The notes under the pieces are model-generated. The model was not told where the DNA came from and did no database searches. It saw only the letters and a program-made list of their open reading frames with translations. From Sphagnum compactum (Eukaryota; Bryophyta; Sphagnopsida; Sphagnales): DNA of 64,000 nucleotides. The stretch is taken from assembly GCA_965153455.1 (NCBI GenBank), contig OZ234501.1:9796001-9860000 (forward strand), read 5' to 3'. Made by a program: the position numbers and the translations under genes. The stretch's first letter is position 1; each line of letters starts with the position of its first letter. Shown piece after piece: positions 11,900-24,200 of this stretch.

Positions 11900-12337
11900 C
11901 ACACAGAGAAGGGAAGATGTTCGCGTGTTTGCAACTCTCATCTACTTACTTACTTATTACGACAGTTTTTCCGTTGTTGTTGCAGCTCCGCTCGCTCGCT
12001 CCCTGGCTCGCTCGATCGCTCTCTCGCCCTTGTTGTGATTCCGATTAAATAGGTAGAGATGGAATCCTAGAGATCCCGAACTAAGTAACAGCAATCTTCT
12101 TCACAGGTGGTGTTTCTTTTTCTCAAACTGGGGAGCTGCACATTCTCATCATCAACTCGAGTCTGTGATGATCATCTTTCTGTTTGTAAAACTAGCGGTC
12201 GTCTCTACTCACAAATGATACTGGTAGTCTGTTTTTGTAGAGCTTGTCATCAGTCCATGGACTTCTTCTTCTTTTTCTTCTAATTAAGTACAAGATACAA
12301 GTGGGACCTACGCTTCTGCAGAGTGGTGGTGACTAAC

Positions 12338-14838
12338 ATGGCGACTTCGTCGTTTCTCTCGTCGACGCCTTTGCTGCATCGCCTCTCTTCTGCTCAACAG
12401 GTCCTCTCCTGGGCACTGTGTGCACTCGGTTCGTTCTCTCTTGGGCGGGGTTTTTCTTTTTTTTTCTTTTGGTACCCATCAACGTATCTTGTAGTGGCCA
12501 GGGACTTGTTGAGACTTAAGGGAATGGGCGAGGACAATTGCATTGACTTAGCCATGAGATGATTATGTTCCAGACGGACCCAAAAGCTTTGGGTAAAGGG
12601 GGATGGATGGATGCAGAGAACGGGGGTGGGGGGGGTGGGTTCGTGCTTTGTGCAGTGGACAAACACATGGAGTTTCCATTCTTACTTTTTAGTCCTGGGA
12701 ATTCATTTCCTCTGTGCGAATGGCAGGCTTGCAACCTGGGAAAAAAAAGGGTCTTCTCCCCAACTCAGGTGCAGTTTTCAGGTGTGGACAACACTGTGTC
12801 GTGCCAAGGGATCTTGTTTCAAAACAACTCCTTTACAACACCTAAGACGTCCCTGCAGCAGCAGGATGTCAGGAGGATGTCCTCACTATATGCAGGCTCA
12901 AATTGGACTTCATTGGACAGGTGTGGTGGAGCTCTACAAAGGAGCAATTGGATCTCACACACATGGAGTCAGATCAACAAAGCTCCATTGCACCATGACC
13001 AGGGTTGTACCAAGAAGGCGGTGGCTGTAGCTTCATGTCAGTGGAAATTTTCTTCAATTTTTTTGGTCAACCATCTTTTATCAAGCTTTGTCATTCCAGG
13101 AAAAAGTGTTAAACTCTTCAAATCAGTTTGTTCAAGGGCTTTTGAAGTGGGAATTCTGAAAGAATGTGTGATACATTTTGTGCTTCTTCTTCTTCTTTTT
13201 CCACTTTCTGTATGAATTTAGTTTGAAGTATGGGTGAGATGGGGGTTAGCAGTGCCGCTGGCTGCTGGACAGGGCAGTTTGATGATGGCTGGGGCTCTCT
13301 TCACATTTGGGACTGCCTTTGTGGTTCCTCTGTACACCACTATGGTTGTGGCTCCCCACTGGGACTGGGTATGTCCAGTGCCCCTATGACATCATATCTC
13401 CATATCCTGATGGTTGAATGTCTTTAGAATCAATATAGGAAACTCTCAGTAGGTGTCTTTGAAGTGAGGTTTTTTTGACAATATTGTAAAACCTAAAGTT
13501 GAAGCCAGACATCGATTGCTCAAAATCTGTGCTTAAATTGACTAAATATATATAATTTTGCTCTTCCTGTGGTGTCTGCTCATGAAGATTACATCCTCAA
13601 TTTGAGAGAGCTATGCTCTCTAACACTTTTCTCCATTTTGTAATGCAACAACAGACCAAGAAACTGGCAGAAACCAGTTTCCCCTACATGGTGCTTGGAG
13701 CTTTGTATATCTATCTTCTGTCTCTCTCTTGGACCTCAGAAACGTTGCGCTTGATGTTTTCGAGCAAGTACTGGCTTCCTGAGGTGAGTGGCTTGATTGT
13801 TGTGGATATAGTGTGCAGCAAACTTGGGTTTTTGTCCTGTGAAGACTTGTGCAAACTTGGGTGATGACCATGTGTTTGTTACAACAACCCAGTCAAGCAT
13901 CTAGGGTATGTTTTGGTTGTAATAACAAGCAAGAGATAAACCTTGACAGCTTCACATATCATATCAGGTTTTTTTCTTTATTGTCCATTCAAATTGTTGC
14001 AGTGAGATATCATACTTGTTGCCTAGTGGTGGGTTGTGAAGGGTTTTTTGATGTCCAGCTTCCAGGGATAACCCGAATGTTCAGTAGCACAATCACAGTA
14101 GCATCAGCTTGGATCCACTTGCTGGCCGTTGACCTGTTTTGTGGAAGGTAATTTTTTCTCCTCCATTCTTTCTTTCTGTTGTGTAGTGGACTTTTTAAAT
14201 CTGGTGGAGAGGTTTATTGGGAAATGATGTCTCCAGTAAACTAACTATACTGCAAGAAAGCTTATTATATATATGGGTGGTTTGGAACAGGCATGTATAC
14301 TTGGATGGTTTGCAGCACAATGTAGAAACACGACATTCACTTGTTTTGTGCCTGATGATGTGCCCTATCGGCATCATATCTCACCTCCTCACCAAGGTTT
14401 GTTTACCTCTACATATGTATAGTTGTGGAAGGTCATTGGATATATATGTGTGTGACTACCACTCATGTTTCAAACCACTCAGTTTCTTTCTGTTTTCTAG
14501 TGTCAGGGTGTCCTCTTTTTTTATTTTTCACTGATATATTTGTGCACCTGAAATGTCTGTAACCTTATTATTATCATATCATCCCTCAATTCTATTCAGA
14601 TTGACTTTAAAATCTTAACTATGGAGAAGTTCTTGATACTTATGGAGATATTGTACCTACTCTTGGTATCTTTGTTGCTTAGAGGGGTCAGGATGGACAC
14701 AAATCTTAAGAGACTTCATCTTATGAATTTTTCCGTACAAATAATGTTAGGTGATTGTTGACTTGGCAGGCTGTTACACTCTCGCTGCGCTCAATGAAAG
14801 GGGACCAGGCAGTGGAGGTTGCTACAGTTTCATTGTAG
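12338..14838 (+). CDS. ABA4: ABA4-like protein (neoxanthin formation), plastid membrane
   Basis: ABA4 proteins (DUF4281) are plastid membrane proteins needed to make neoxanthin from violaxanthin, which feeds abscisic-acid synthesis. Confident exons are 12338-12400 ([10 protein letters not shown]..., start of the transit peptide), 13222-13368, 13655-13783, 14059-14147, 14291-14396 and 14770-14838. Conserved blocks in order are [71 protein letters not shown] and [12 protein letters not shown]. Several hydrophobic segments fit a multi-pass membrane protein. The second exon, holding the rest of the transit peptide, lies between about 12.77 and 13.02 kb; I could not fix its borders, because two overlapping frames are open and two CAG acceptors (12766-12768, 12779-12781) compete. 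The C-terminal 22 residues after the last block look family-variable. Confidence 0.88.
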
Positions 14839-16269
14839 TTGACTGTTCCTACCTACGTTTTAGAATGTAGTTGTCTCCACAGTTTGGGGTTGGGGGCTAC
14901 TGCTTTCTCTAATTTCATCTTAGGAGACCATGAGTTGGAAGTGATGATTTCAACCACGCATTGCATGAATTCAGTGATTGTGCCAAAAAACCAGAACAAT
15001 TTCACCAAATTCATAACATGATACAGTAGTGTGATTCATCTACAGACAGCCAGAACAGTTACATGTGTGATCTGAGTACTCATCCTTGACATATGTCTAC
15101 GGATAGTGGGTCTCTCTAATGCCCCTAAATAAGGGGTGTAAGATGGTAGCTGATTCTGGCACTTGCATTTTGGGAATGTCTCCCCACCCATTGGCTTTAC
15201 CCATTGGAAAGCACGAGGTGAATGTTATTGTGAACTTCATAGCAGAGTGTTACTGTGAACATATGTAGATTACAAACTGGAAGATCCCTCCTCGTTTCTA
15301 TAAGGGATATTCACAGATTTAAGGTGTCCTTCAAATACACTAGGAAATTTCTCAAAGTGCTTTATGTTTCTTGAATGGCATTGCCACTGGGTATTGTGGG
15401 GATAACAAGGAAGAAGTTCAGTTATGCGGATTGTGAATTGGTATCTATGGTGAGGGTGATGAGTACTGGGTATGAGGGAGGCGAAACTTCCATCTAATAT
15501 ATATGACAAATTTCCTGAAACATACTATGACTGTATTGTAGGTGCAAATCACATTGAAGTAGCCATCTTATTTTGGTGAACTAGGTTCCCAATTCTATTA
15601 AAAACCTTACAGAAAATACACATGCCATGATATGATGTGTTATTTTTCTATGTAGTGTCCAAAAGATTATTGCAAAAGTCTAGACATTCATGGTTGTTTT
15701 AGCATATGAGAAAGTAATCTTCAATAGTTCCTTTCTAGAATTAATGAATTCATTTGACAAAAGATGTGGACAATTATGATGTTCTTTTTACATGACTTTT
15801 GTTTTAGGTTTGATTTCAAAACCACCTTGCAAAATGTTGCATAAATCTTTTTGCAAATACAATAACAAGACAATTTTTGATAATTCCATTAGGTAGTGCA
15901 ATGCCTCCAAATCAATGGTTAATGAATGTGTGAAAGTTGCAAATCCATGAAAATTGTGCTTCTGAAATTTTTAGTTGGAAATAGGAACATAACAAGTCAA
16001 AAGCTTTATGCTTGAAGTTAGAAGAACAATGAAAATGAGATTACAATAGTCAGTTAACTATGATTCACATAGGTAGTGGGTTCATCCTAAGTAGGTGGCA
16101 ACACTTTCATCCCATTGGATGACCAAAATGAAATGCCATAAAGTTAAAAAATATTTGTTGCAACCCTAAAAAACTTTATTGATAGACACACCATAGATTA
16201 GGAAAATGTACAAAGGATAAGAAAAAAGAAAATGGAGAATTTACATGACATCAACTTAGCTCAAACTAG
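14839..16269. other. AT-rich spacer downstream of ABA4
   Basis: Contains the 3' flank of ABA4 and no recognisable gene or repeat. Short frames on both strands lack family features. Confidence 0.4.
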
Positions 16270-18400
16270 ATATCAAAACCTATCCATGTCAAAAACCGAC
16301 CACTTGTATAGGTCGGTCATAGTTTTCCATATCAAAAATCGACCACTTGAAATAAGTTGACCGTGGAGATGGGAGATGTGTTTTGAAGGGGTGGAAGTCC
16401 GGAAATAGCTAGGCCTACAACTACTACTCGACTTAAGATGGAGGATGCTTGTAGCCTTTGTAATGTGATTGAAATTTTTTGTCGAAGAAAAGTAACTAAG
16501 ACAAAAAGAAGAGGGCCCTCTGGTCCTTTCAAACTCCAAATGGCATTGGCACAATTGTATAAAAACACATCGCCTACTTATGTAAACATCCAAATACCTC
16601 CACTACTAAAGGGAGGAATTGATCAACATGGTGTCAGTCGCGATAGCTCCGTTCTTTGGCTTGAGTCGCATTGGAAGCAACAAATCCTTGGGTGGTGCAA
16701 GATCGGGGAAGTAAATCCACTCATGTTGAGTCAGCAATGACAACATCAACTAAAGTGCGAATGCCATCTTTGGTGAGCACAATGTTGATTCATTGATGAG
16801 AGGAATTGAACGTGTTTAAAGGAAGCACATGTAAATGTTTTCACCACACGTAAAAGCCAGCATCTCACGCAATGGCAACAAAGGTGTCACAAATTACATC
16901 ATGGGTTTTGCTACCTTCATTGTTATGAGCACAACATAAGAGGTAGATACCTGTAGGGTCGATGGAATGTGTGCACACGCATTAAGAGATACTTGCAATT
17001 GACGGATGGGACAATCCAAGTTGTATTTGAAATGCTATGAAAAAAACTAAGGAAGTTAATCGAAAGCTTGGGAAAATTGATTGAATTGTAAGCCAAACAT
17101 TTGCCCTTGGGCCTAAACATGATAGAATTAGGGCACAATGGGCTTTAGATATCTTATCGAAGAGCATGCTGAAAAGTGTATGGTGATGGCACTCTAAGAT
17201 GGAATCTTGAAATCGAACCATTTGTTGCCCGATGAGTTGTTTAAACGAAGGAAAACATGTGGAAACTAAGGGTGGTAACACATGCCGCCTTGAAATGTTG
17301 CTAGAAAAGGAAGGTGTTATTGTCAACTCGTGCTAAGGTTTCAAGAAGGAAGAAACATTGATCAACCATAAACCTAGTAGCTATGATTGAAGTTACATGG
17401 GCCCAACTCCCTAAATAGGCTATTGGAACGATGGTGGCCGTCGATATGAGTTTGATGCCATCAAAAGTTATTGGGAAAAAGGTTTGTTTATGTGCTAGAG
17501 GTCTTTCTGGGTTGTCAAAGGATCCTAGACCCAAGAGGCACCCAAACATGTGAAGGAAAAAAGAGTCAAAAAAAGTGAGGGGCTCTATGAAGGTGGAAGA
17601 GGGAGGTGTACATCATAAGATATATGAAGGTTGTTGCATGAAACAATGAGTTAGAATTCCAAAGGCTACCTAAACATCACCCATTCTAAGGAAAAGATTC
17701 ACATGTCGAACATTCTTTAATAGGGCATATTTGATGAAGGATGATGTGATTGATGAAATGCCCAATGGAACTCCCAAAACTTTAATACCTTCTAATAAGG
17801 TGGTAAATTGGGATGGGGTGTTGAACTCAAGCAATAGGCTAAAAAGTGACCATGTTGCACATTTATGAGGTTGGATAGAAAGAACTATCTCACGGAATTC
17901 AATCTGAAAATGTTCATATGTAGATGATACATTAGAAAAGAGACTTATGAGGTGAGTGTTATCTATAATGGATGGAAATAAACAAAAAAGGAAATGACTA
18001 GATGTAAATGTAAAGCCCTAAAGTGGGTTAATGCGAATAGTGCCCCTCCCAAAGGGTCACCTTGGCAGGTTCCCATGGCAAAAAGGATGACTATGACATC
18101 ACTTTCACGATTACGATGGCTATAAAATAAAAAAAAACTCAAATGCATAGAATGCATGAACAAAGGGGATGAATTGCATGATGTCTCCACCTGTTAGATA
18201 AAATTCTTGAAATATGACCCCTCTTAACATCGAATTGAAAACGTTTGCCATGTTTAATTGAAGGACAACTCAGTCGAAATAAAGATCTAAAGTACATCTC
18301 ATGCCATGGACTACTACTTCACATAATAGGTTTGGGATGGATGACATGCAAACCAACCATTTGGTAGAGAATCCAACCCACCTCCACAAGTAAATAATAG
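16270..18400 (-). pseudogene. Decayed retroelement with reverse transcriptase (LINE-like)
   Basis: Read on the minus strand from 18.4 down to 16.3 kb, discontinuous frames give the end of a reverse-transcriptase domain and its C-terminal region. Visible pieces are GGDIMQFIPFVHAFYAFE, then QGDPLGGALFAL (RT motif B, 18065-18030 region), a weak ADDTH-like site, long hydrophilic stretches, a Cys/His-containing DPTGIYLLCCAH segment near 16.95 kb, and an end piece LKGPEGPLLFVLVTFLRQK near 16.5 kb. In-frame stops and frame changes are frequent, so it cannot make protein. The QGDPLG block and lack of protease, integrase or LTRs favour a non-LTR element, but the clade is not resolved. The upstream half of ORF2 is missing or beyond recognition. 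Confidence 0.7.
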
Positions 18401-20499
18401 TAAGTACTTACCTATTGAAACATAAGGAAGAGATTCTAAAAATCACACAAAAAACATTATTATTAATGTTCATCAACCTTTTTATGGGTGGAAAATTTCC
18501 CAGTATTGCCAAAATTTTGATTTTTTTTTGTCACAAATTCAATGATTTTTTTAAAAGCCAAAAATCAAAAAATCAAAATCAAAATCAAAAAAACTTTTTA
18601 AATAGCCAGATTTCATCATTTCACAAGTAGGCAGCCAAAATTGTATAAGGATTTTTTTTTTTCCTTTCAGATTTTGAATAGCCAAATTTGGCTAAATTGG
18701 CTTACAGATGATCGCATTTTAGTGTAAGTTACAATTTTTTAATTAATTTTAAATTTAAGAAAAAACCATTTTGGTGAGGTTCATTGGTTGTCCCTTTTAA
18801 AAACAAAGGATCATCAATGGATGCCCCTCTTAAAATAACTGATTTGTTCCGGTCTACCTAATAATAGACCCAGACGAACTGTACCAGTGTGAACCTGGAA
18901 GTCCAGGGGAAAAACGTGTACACACGATGCCAGTCCACCTGCACCCATGATTGGGAACTCTGCGCAAGCTGCGTCTGAAACGTGTACCCTAACACCCACG
19001 TCTGAACGCGGCGCTGACGGCCCACTTAAACAGTCGCACTCACGGTCTGCATTGACAGTTCCAGTCCAATACGTACGTGCCTCGTACTGACGTGGGACCG
19101 GAACCGAAAGTGGGCTCGATTTCCGATTCGCACGGAGACGGTGGGCCTGGACCGGTTGGGATTGGGAACTTGCTCTGGGGATGGTTTTCGGACAGTGAAA
19201 CTTACCCGCTAAAACTTTTAGTGGGCCAGCTAGATTTGGGGAAGGTTAATTAATTAATTAGTGAATTAACTAGGTACTTAGCTAATTAAACTAATTAATT
19301 AGGTAAATAATTAGCTAATTAAGCTTGACCTCTAACCATGGGCAGCTTCACACATATTCATGGGTAGGTCAGCTCAGAATTTTGTAGAATTGGGTAGCTC
19401 AACCCATCATACAATTGTGTTAATTGGCGAGATTTTTTTAAAAAAAAAAAGGTCCCCTTGTTCCTAATGTTGGAATTGGCAATATAAATATCATATGGGT
19501 GAAATGAATTCCTACATAGATGAATATGAACTATGTGAATGAAAATGATAATAACAATAAATTAAAAACATTCATGGGTGAAAGGTTTTAATGAAGTTAG
19601 TCTTTTGGATAAATGTGGAATTGATAAATATATAAGATGATATATAATCTTTAAAAAAAATCTTCAGTTTAACCCCCTTTTTTTTCTCATAATTGTTCAT
19701 AAGATAAAACATATGAAGATGCCAATTTATGTAAAGCTTATTTTGTAATCCAAATATGTCAAATTCTTAAAATGGATAAGGATAATTAATTGTAACACAT
19801 GCTCCAAGATGGTTTCACCATTCCACCACCATTTTTCAAAATAAATTGTAGTTTCCAAAAACCTTCCACTAGAGAGAGACAAAAAAATCATGAAAATCTT
19901 GCACTAAACATCAAATTAAAAAATCAAACTATTAACATGAGTTGTTTTTTATTTATGAAATTAGTATTTTTTCACTTTTTATAGAAATTTTGGTTATATT
20001 TAACAAAAAATACATTATAACAAAATGTGTCCTTGTTCATCAAATGTTGTTCATCATTAGATTTTGAGTGAATTCACTCATCCCATTGAATGGGGTTTAG
20101 TGGGATAGTGGATTCATTGGTCCATTGAATGAGGACTAGTAAATTGTATTCATATTTTGTACTAATGATAGAAAACTAATTGAACTAACACTAAAAAAAC
20201 AAAATTTCTCAAATTTTTTGTTAAAAAATAACAATATTTCACTAAAAAAAACACTATAACCAATGAGACAAGTTGGAGGACTAAAAAAAAGTGTAAATAT
20301 GTAGTAAATTTGTTTATAATTGATTCAAGTCATGATGGATGTAAGCATTGGACAATATGACATTTAGATTTTTAAATGCATGTTTGGAACATATGTGCAC
20401 ATGTATGATGTAACAAATAATTATATGTTCAAGCTTTATTTATGTCATGGATGCTAACATCATGAAGTTCATTCATATAAATGTTCATCCATGATTTGC
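18401..20499. other. AT-rich region with a GC-richer island
   Basis: No gene found. A GC-richer, CG-containing block at about 18840-19230 stands out from the AT-rich surroundings but has no coding signal. An AATCAAA-type low-complexity run is at 18550-18600, and a TTAATTAA-rich palindromic run is at 19245-19325. Confidence 0.4.
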
Positions 20500-21230
20500 A
20501 ATTAATTTGTGCCTAATTTTTAGTTTAGTTTCAATTCACTATTAGTTAGTTCTTAATTAATTCTCAATTAGCTTCTAGTTAATTTTTAGTTCACTTGTAA
20601 TTATCCGTTAGTCCACTTCTAATTCATTTCTAATTAATTCTCAGTTAAATTTTAGTTCATTTCTAGTTAACTTTCAGTTAATTCATCATTAAATTTCAAT
20701 TTAACGTCTAATTCAATTTTAATTAACTCATATTTAAATATTAGTTCACTTTTAATTCATTATTAGTTAATTCATAATTCACTATTAATTTCCACATGGA
20801 TGGACATGGGCCACACATGGGTGCACATTGGTCATATATGGATGAACATGGGCCATGTGTAAGTTGAAAAGTTTTTGAGGAACTTCTTTGAGATAGATGC
20901 CCAATGGGTATAAATAGAAATAAAATCCCACATTATTTTCAGTCTATTCAAAATCAATCTTTGGTACGTATCTTTTTTATGACTTGTTCTATTCTACTCA
21001 TGTTTTTGTAATAAAATCTTTTTGCATCACATTGTGCACACATCATATTTTTTGCTTTTGATTTTTTTATTCAATGACTTGGATTTAAAATTAGGCTTGC
21101 TTTCGTCCATGTGGTTTAAAAATCTTTTTATTTAGTTCTTTTCATGCTTTTGACAATTTAATTATGTTGTATTTTTCATTTGCCTTTTTTATGATTATTT
21201 TCAAATTTCTTTTCGGCTAATTTTTAATTT
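20500..21230 (+). repeat. LTR-like/promoter-like segment, copy 1
   Basis: A run of degenerate TTAATTC/TAGTTAA short repeats (20515-20795) is followed by a TATA box in the context GGGTATAAATAGAA (TATA at 20909-20917) and then AATAAAATCTTTTTGCATC about 100 bases further on, as a promoter plus poly(A) signal would be arranged in an LTR. The same order and partly the same sequence recur at 27895-28330. The outer borders are not visible. Confidence 0.55.
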
Positions 21231-24200
21231 TTATTAGATTTATTTCATGTAATAGCAAACCTAGGGGAAGTTTTTTATTATATATTTTTATGGCAAATAT
21301 GAAATAAAGGGGTATTATTTAGGGGATTATTTTAAAGTGTTAAAATTTTACATTACATGCATCAAATAAGATATTGTTTGAGTTATTATGTGAAAGAATT
21401 TTTTATTCCCATCCCATTATATTTTTTATAATACAAAAATATTTAAGCCAACTTAAGTTTCATTATAATTTTTACTTGCATCAAATTTGATATCGCATAT
21501 TTACTTACATTTTTAGTTTTAATACTTGAAGCCATGAAAAGTCATAAAGATGCAATTAAACATGGTACGATGGTGTGATTTTTTTGGACATACCATATGT
21601 ACTATTTAACATATCCTCCAAATCAATAATTGGGAGGTGGGAAAGCAAAACACCTTTTAAATTATATGATTTTCAATGGTGTGAAAGGATCCTTCACTTG
21701 ACATTTTTCTACATTTAAATGCAATAGTATAAATTTTTTGTTATCCGACTAATTGAGCTCACTGGGATTAATTGAACTTACTAATAATTAATACTTAAAA
21801 TCTTTGATACTCTTTTTTCTATTTTTTAAATACTAAGGATTAACACATACCCTTTATTATTTATAGTTTGGTTTTCAAAATTTAAAAAATCTCAATATAT
21901 AACTAATTAAATTATTATTTTTACCCAACAACTAGTATCAAGGACCCCATATTTTTACTCATGTACATTTTGTAAATTCAAAGAAGAATGTCCTCCCTCT
22001 TGGAAGTTATTTTTTGATATTCTATGAAATAATGGAACACTAAAACATATTCTATTAAATATTTAAATATTTTAGTTATATTTTTATATATTTCATAATC
22101 CAATTTTAAGCACCCTATTTAAATTTTTTTTCTTGCACACTATTTATTTATTTTGTATGGAAATAACTTCCCCTAGTGGCAAACAAATACATTTAAAAAA
22201 ACTGAGATCAATAGTATATAAATGTAAATGATCTCCTTATGTGAAAGCTTCCATATGGATGAAATGATGAAATTGCATTTTACAAATGAAAGATCAAATT
22301 ACTGAATCTCGTCCACATTGCCAATAAAATTATGTCATTGATTTCATTTTAAAAAATATATTATCAACATCATTAAATTTTTAACCATTTGAAGAATTGC
22401 ATTGTGTAACTAATTTCATTCATGCAATATGCTTCATTGATGTCATCCACATGTCATGGTTTTCATGAGAACACTTGATCTTTCTCAACATAAATGAAAA
22501 GTGCAACCATAAAATAGGCTTTGATATATTGAACTTATTAATTTTATTTTTTTCCCAATGATCAATATGAACATGTTTTTGTATTTGTGTACAATAATAT
22601 TGAAAAATCACATGGTTAATATGGATTTGTATATATATTTCAAAATGTAAAAAATACATGTCACATTCCTACATGAAATATGTAAGTACATGAAAATACA
22701 ATTAGAGAATTTTGGGTTGATGGAGCTTTTTAATATAAAGGCACTTTTTGACTTTGTCACATTGCAATCATAAATTGTCAAAATTCAATTGTAAATGTAT
22801 GTGTGAACTCAAGGTTCATTAGGTGGTTTCAAAGACACTTGTTACTTAATTTTATTATACTAAAGCTCTAAGCAAACTCACCTTATCATCTTCACTTGAT
22901 GGAAGGTGTGATGATTTTATAATGAAATTTAAACATTCAATTATGTTTTCTCACATATATGTCTATAATAAACTATTTGATTTATTGAGTACAACATTTT
23001 TTTGTGTAATTGTTTTGACATGTAGAACAACCATAAAATACTACCGTTTAAACAACTTTTGAATTCCTAATTGATCAAATTTTAAGTTGAAGTGGGGCAA
23101 ATTGTTTGACATCTAGTGAATGTAGCCATTTTAACCCATTTATTTAATGACCCACTTCAATGATCTATCATTTTGTGAATTCCAAATAACCAAATGGGTT
23201 CACTTTTTATCACCATTTTTGCAATTTGTGGGAGTCCAACCGTAACAAGAATGTGTGTGTAGAAGAAGATAAGTGCAAGACAATGCCACCAAAACCATGG
23301 AATCCCATTGTTTATGTGTCCTCCAATATATTATAAAATTTGGCCAAAATACATAGTCTACATTTTAAATGTCAATTTCACAACTTGCAAATGGGGTGCC
23401 CAACTTGAATCCAAAATCATGTGCATAGTACAAGTTCAAAAGCAATCCATTTTGTGACACCTACATTGAAATTAAAATACTACTATTTCAAAAAATCCCA
23501 ATTTGCATGAATGTATTTTCTAACTTATTTTGCATAATTGAAATGTGATTGTCATGCCCCTTTGTAAACCCTATGCTTGTGCATCATATTACATGTGGAT
23601 GAAATATAAACAGAATTGCAACTTTTTCAACCTTTTCATTTGAACCCTTAGTCTTTTCTCCAAATCGTTTTTAAGCTTGATAATTGTGTCATGGGAAATA
23701 AATAAACCAATCTCCATCTAACAACTTCAAACAATTCCAAATTCACTTTCAGTTTTTATTTAAATTTACAATAATTATGTACTTATGCATGAATTTGCCA
23801 AGATGAGTCCATTATCATTAGAGCTACCACATTAATTATATATTCATTTGATTTGTAAGTTATATTGGAATTATCATAGTTCTCATACATTATTTCTACT
23901 TGATAACATGTTAAATGTGTGCACGATCTTATCTACTATCTTTATACCAACAACATGCAAGAAACACATCAATTTTGCCTATTTGCATTCAATATCTATA
24001 TACCAACATGAATTGGCTTATGATTAATCTCACTCCCTATCTCCATTCCAATTGCACACAATGTGCATGCATAACTTATGTCCAATTTCACTCACTATTT
24101 TGAATCCATTCATATGTTGGTCTAGTAATTGTTGTTTTTCTAAAAAAAAAGGGGGGGTTACAAATTGTGCAAAGATGTTTTTGGGAAAAAATGACCCAAA

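Larger units (their letters stand above)
11048..12337. other. Divergent spacer/promoter region between RPL24 and ABA4, rich in repeats
   Basis: This 1.3 kb drives two genes in opposite directions. It contains a 45-base direct repeat (11358-11402 and 11855-11899), a 32-base inverted repeat (11445-11476 against 11804-11835), a 17 bp hairpin (11657-11705) and runs of TAGGTAG. Open frames on both strands are produced by these repeats and match no family. Confidence 0.6.

Noticed and set aside
12559-13215. 218-codon plus-strand frame at the ABA4 locus as a separate gene
   Set aside because: It lies within the ABA4 transcription unit, and part of it is probably ABA4 exon 2 or intron; as a single gene it has no family match.
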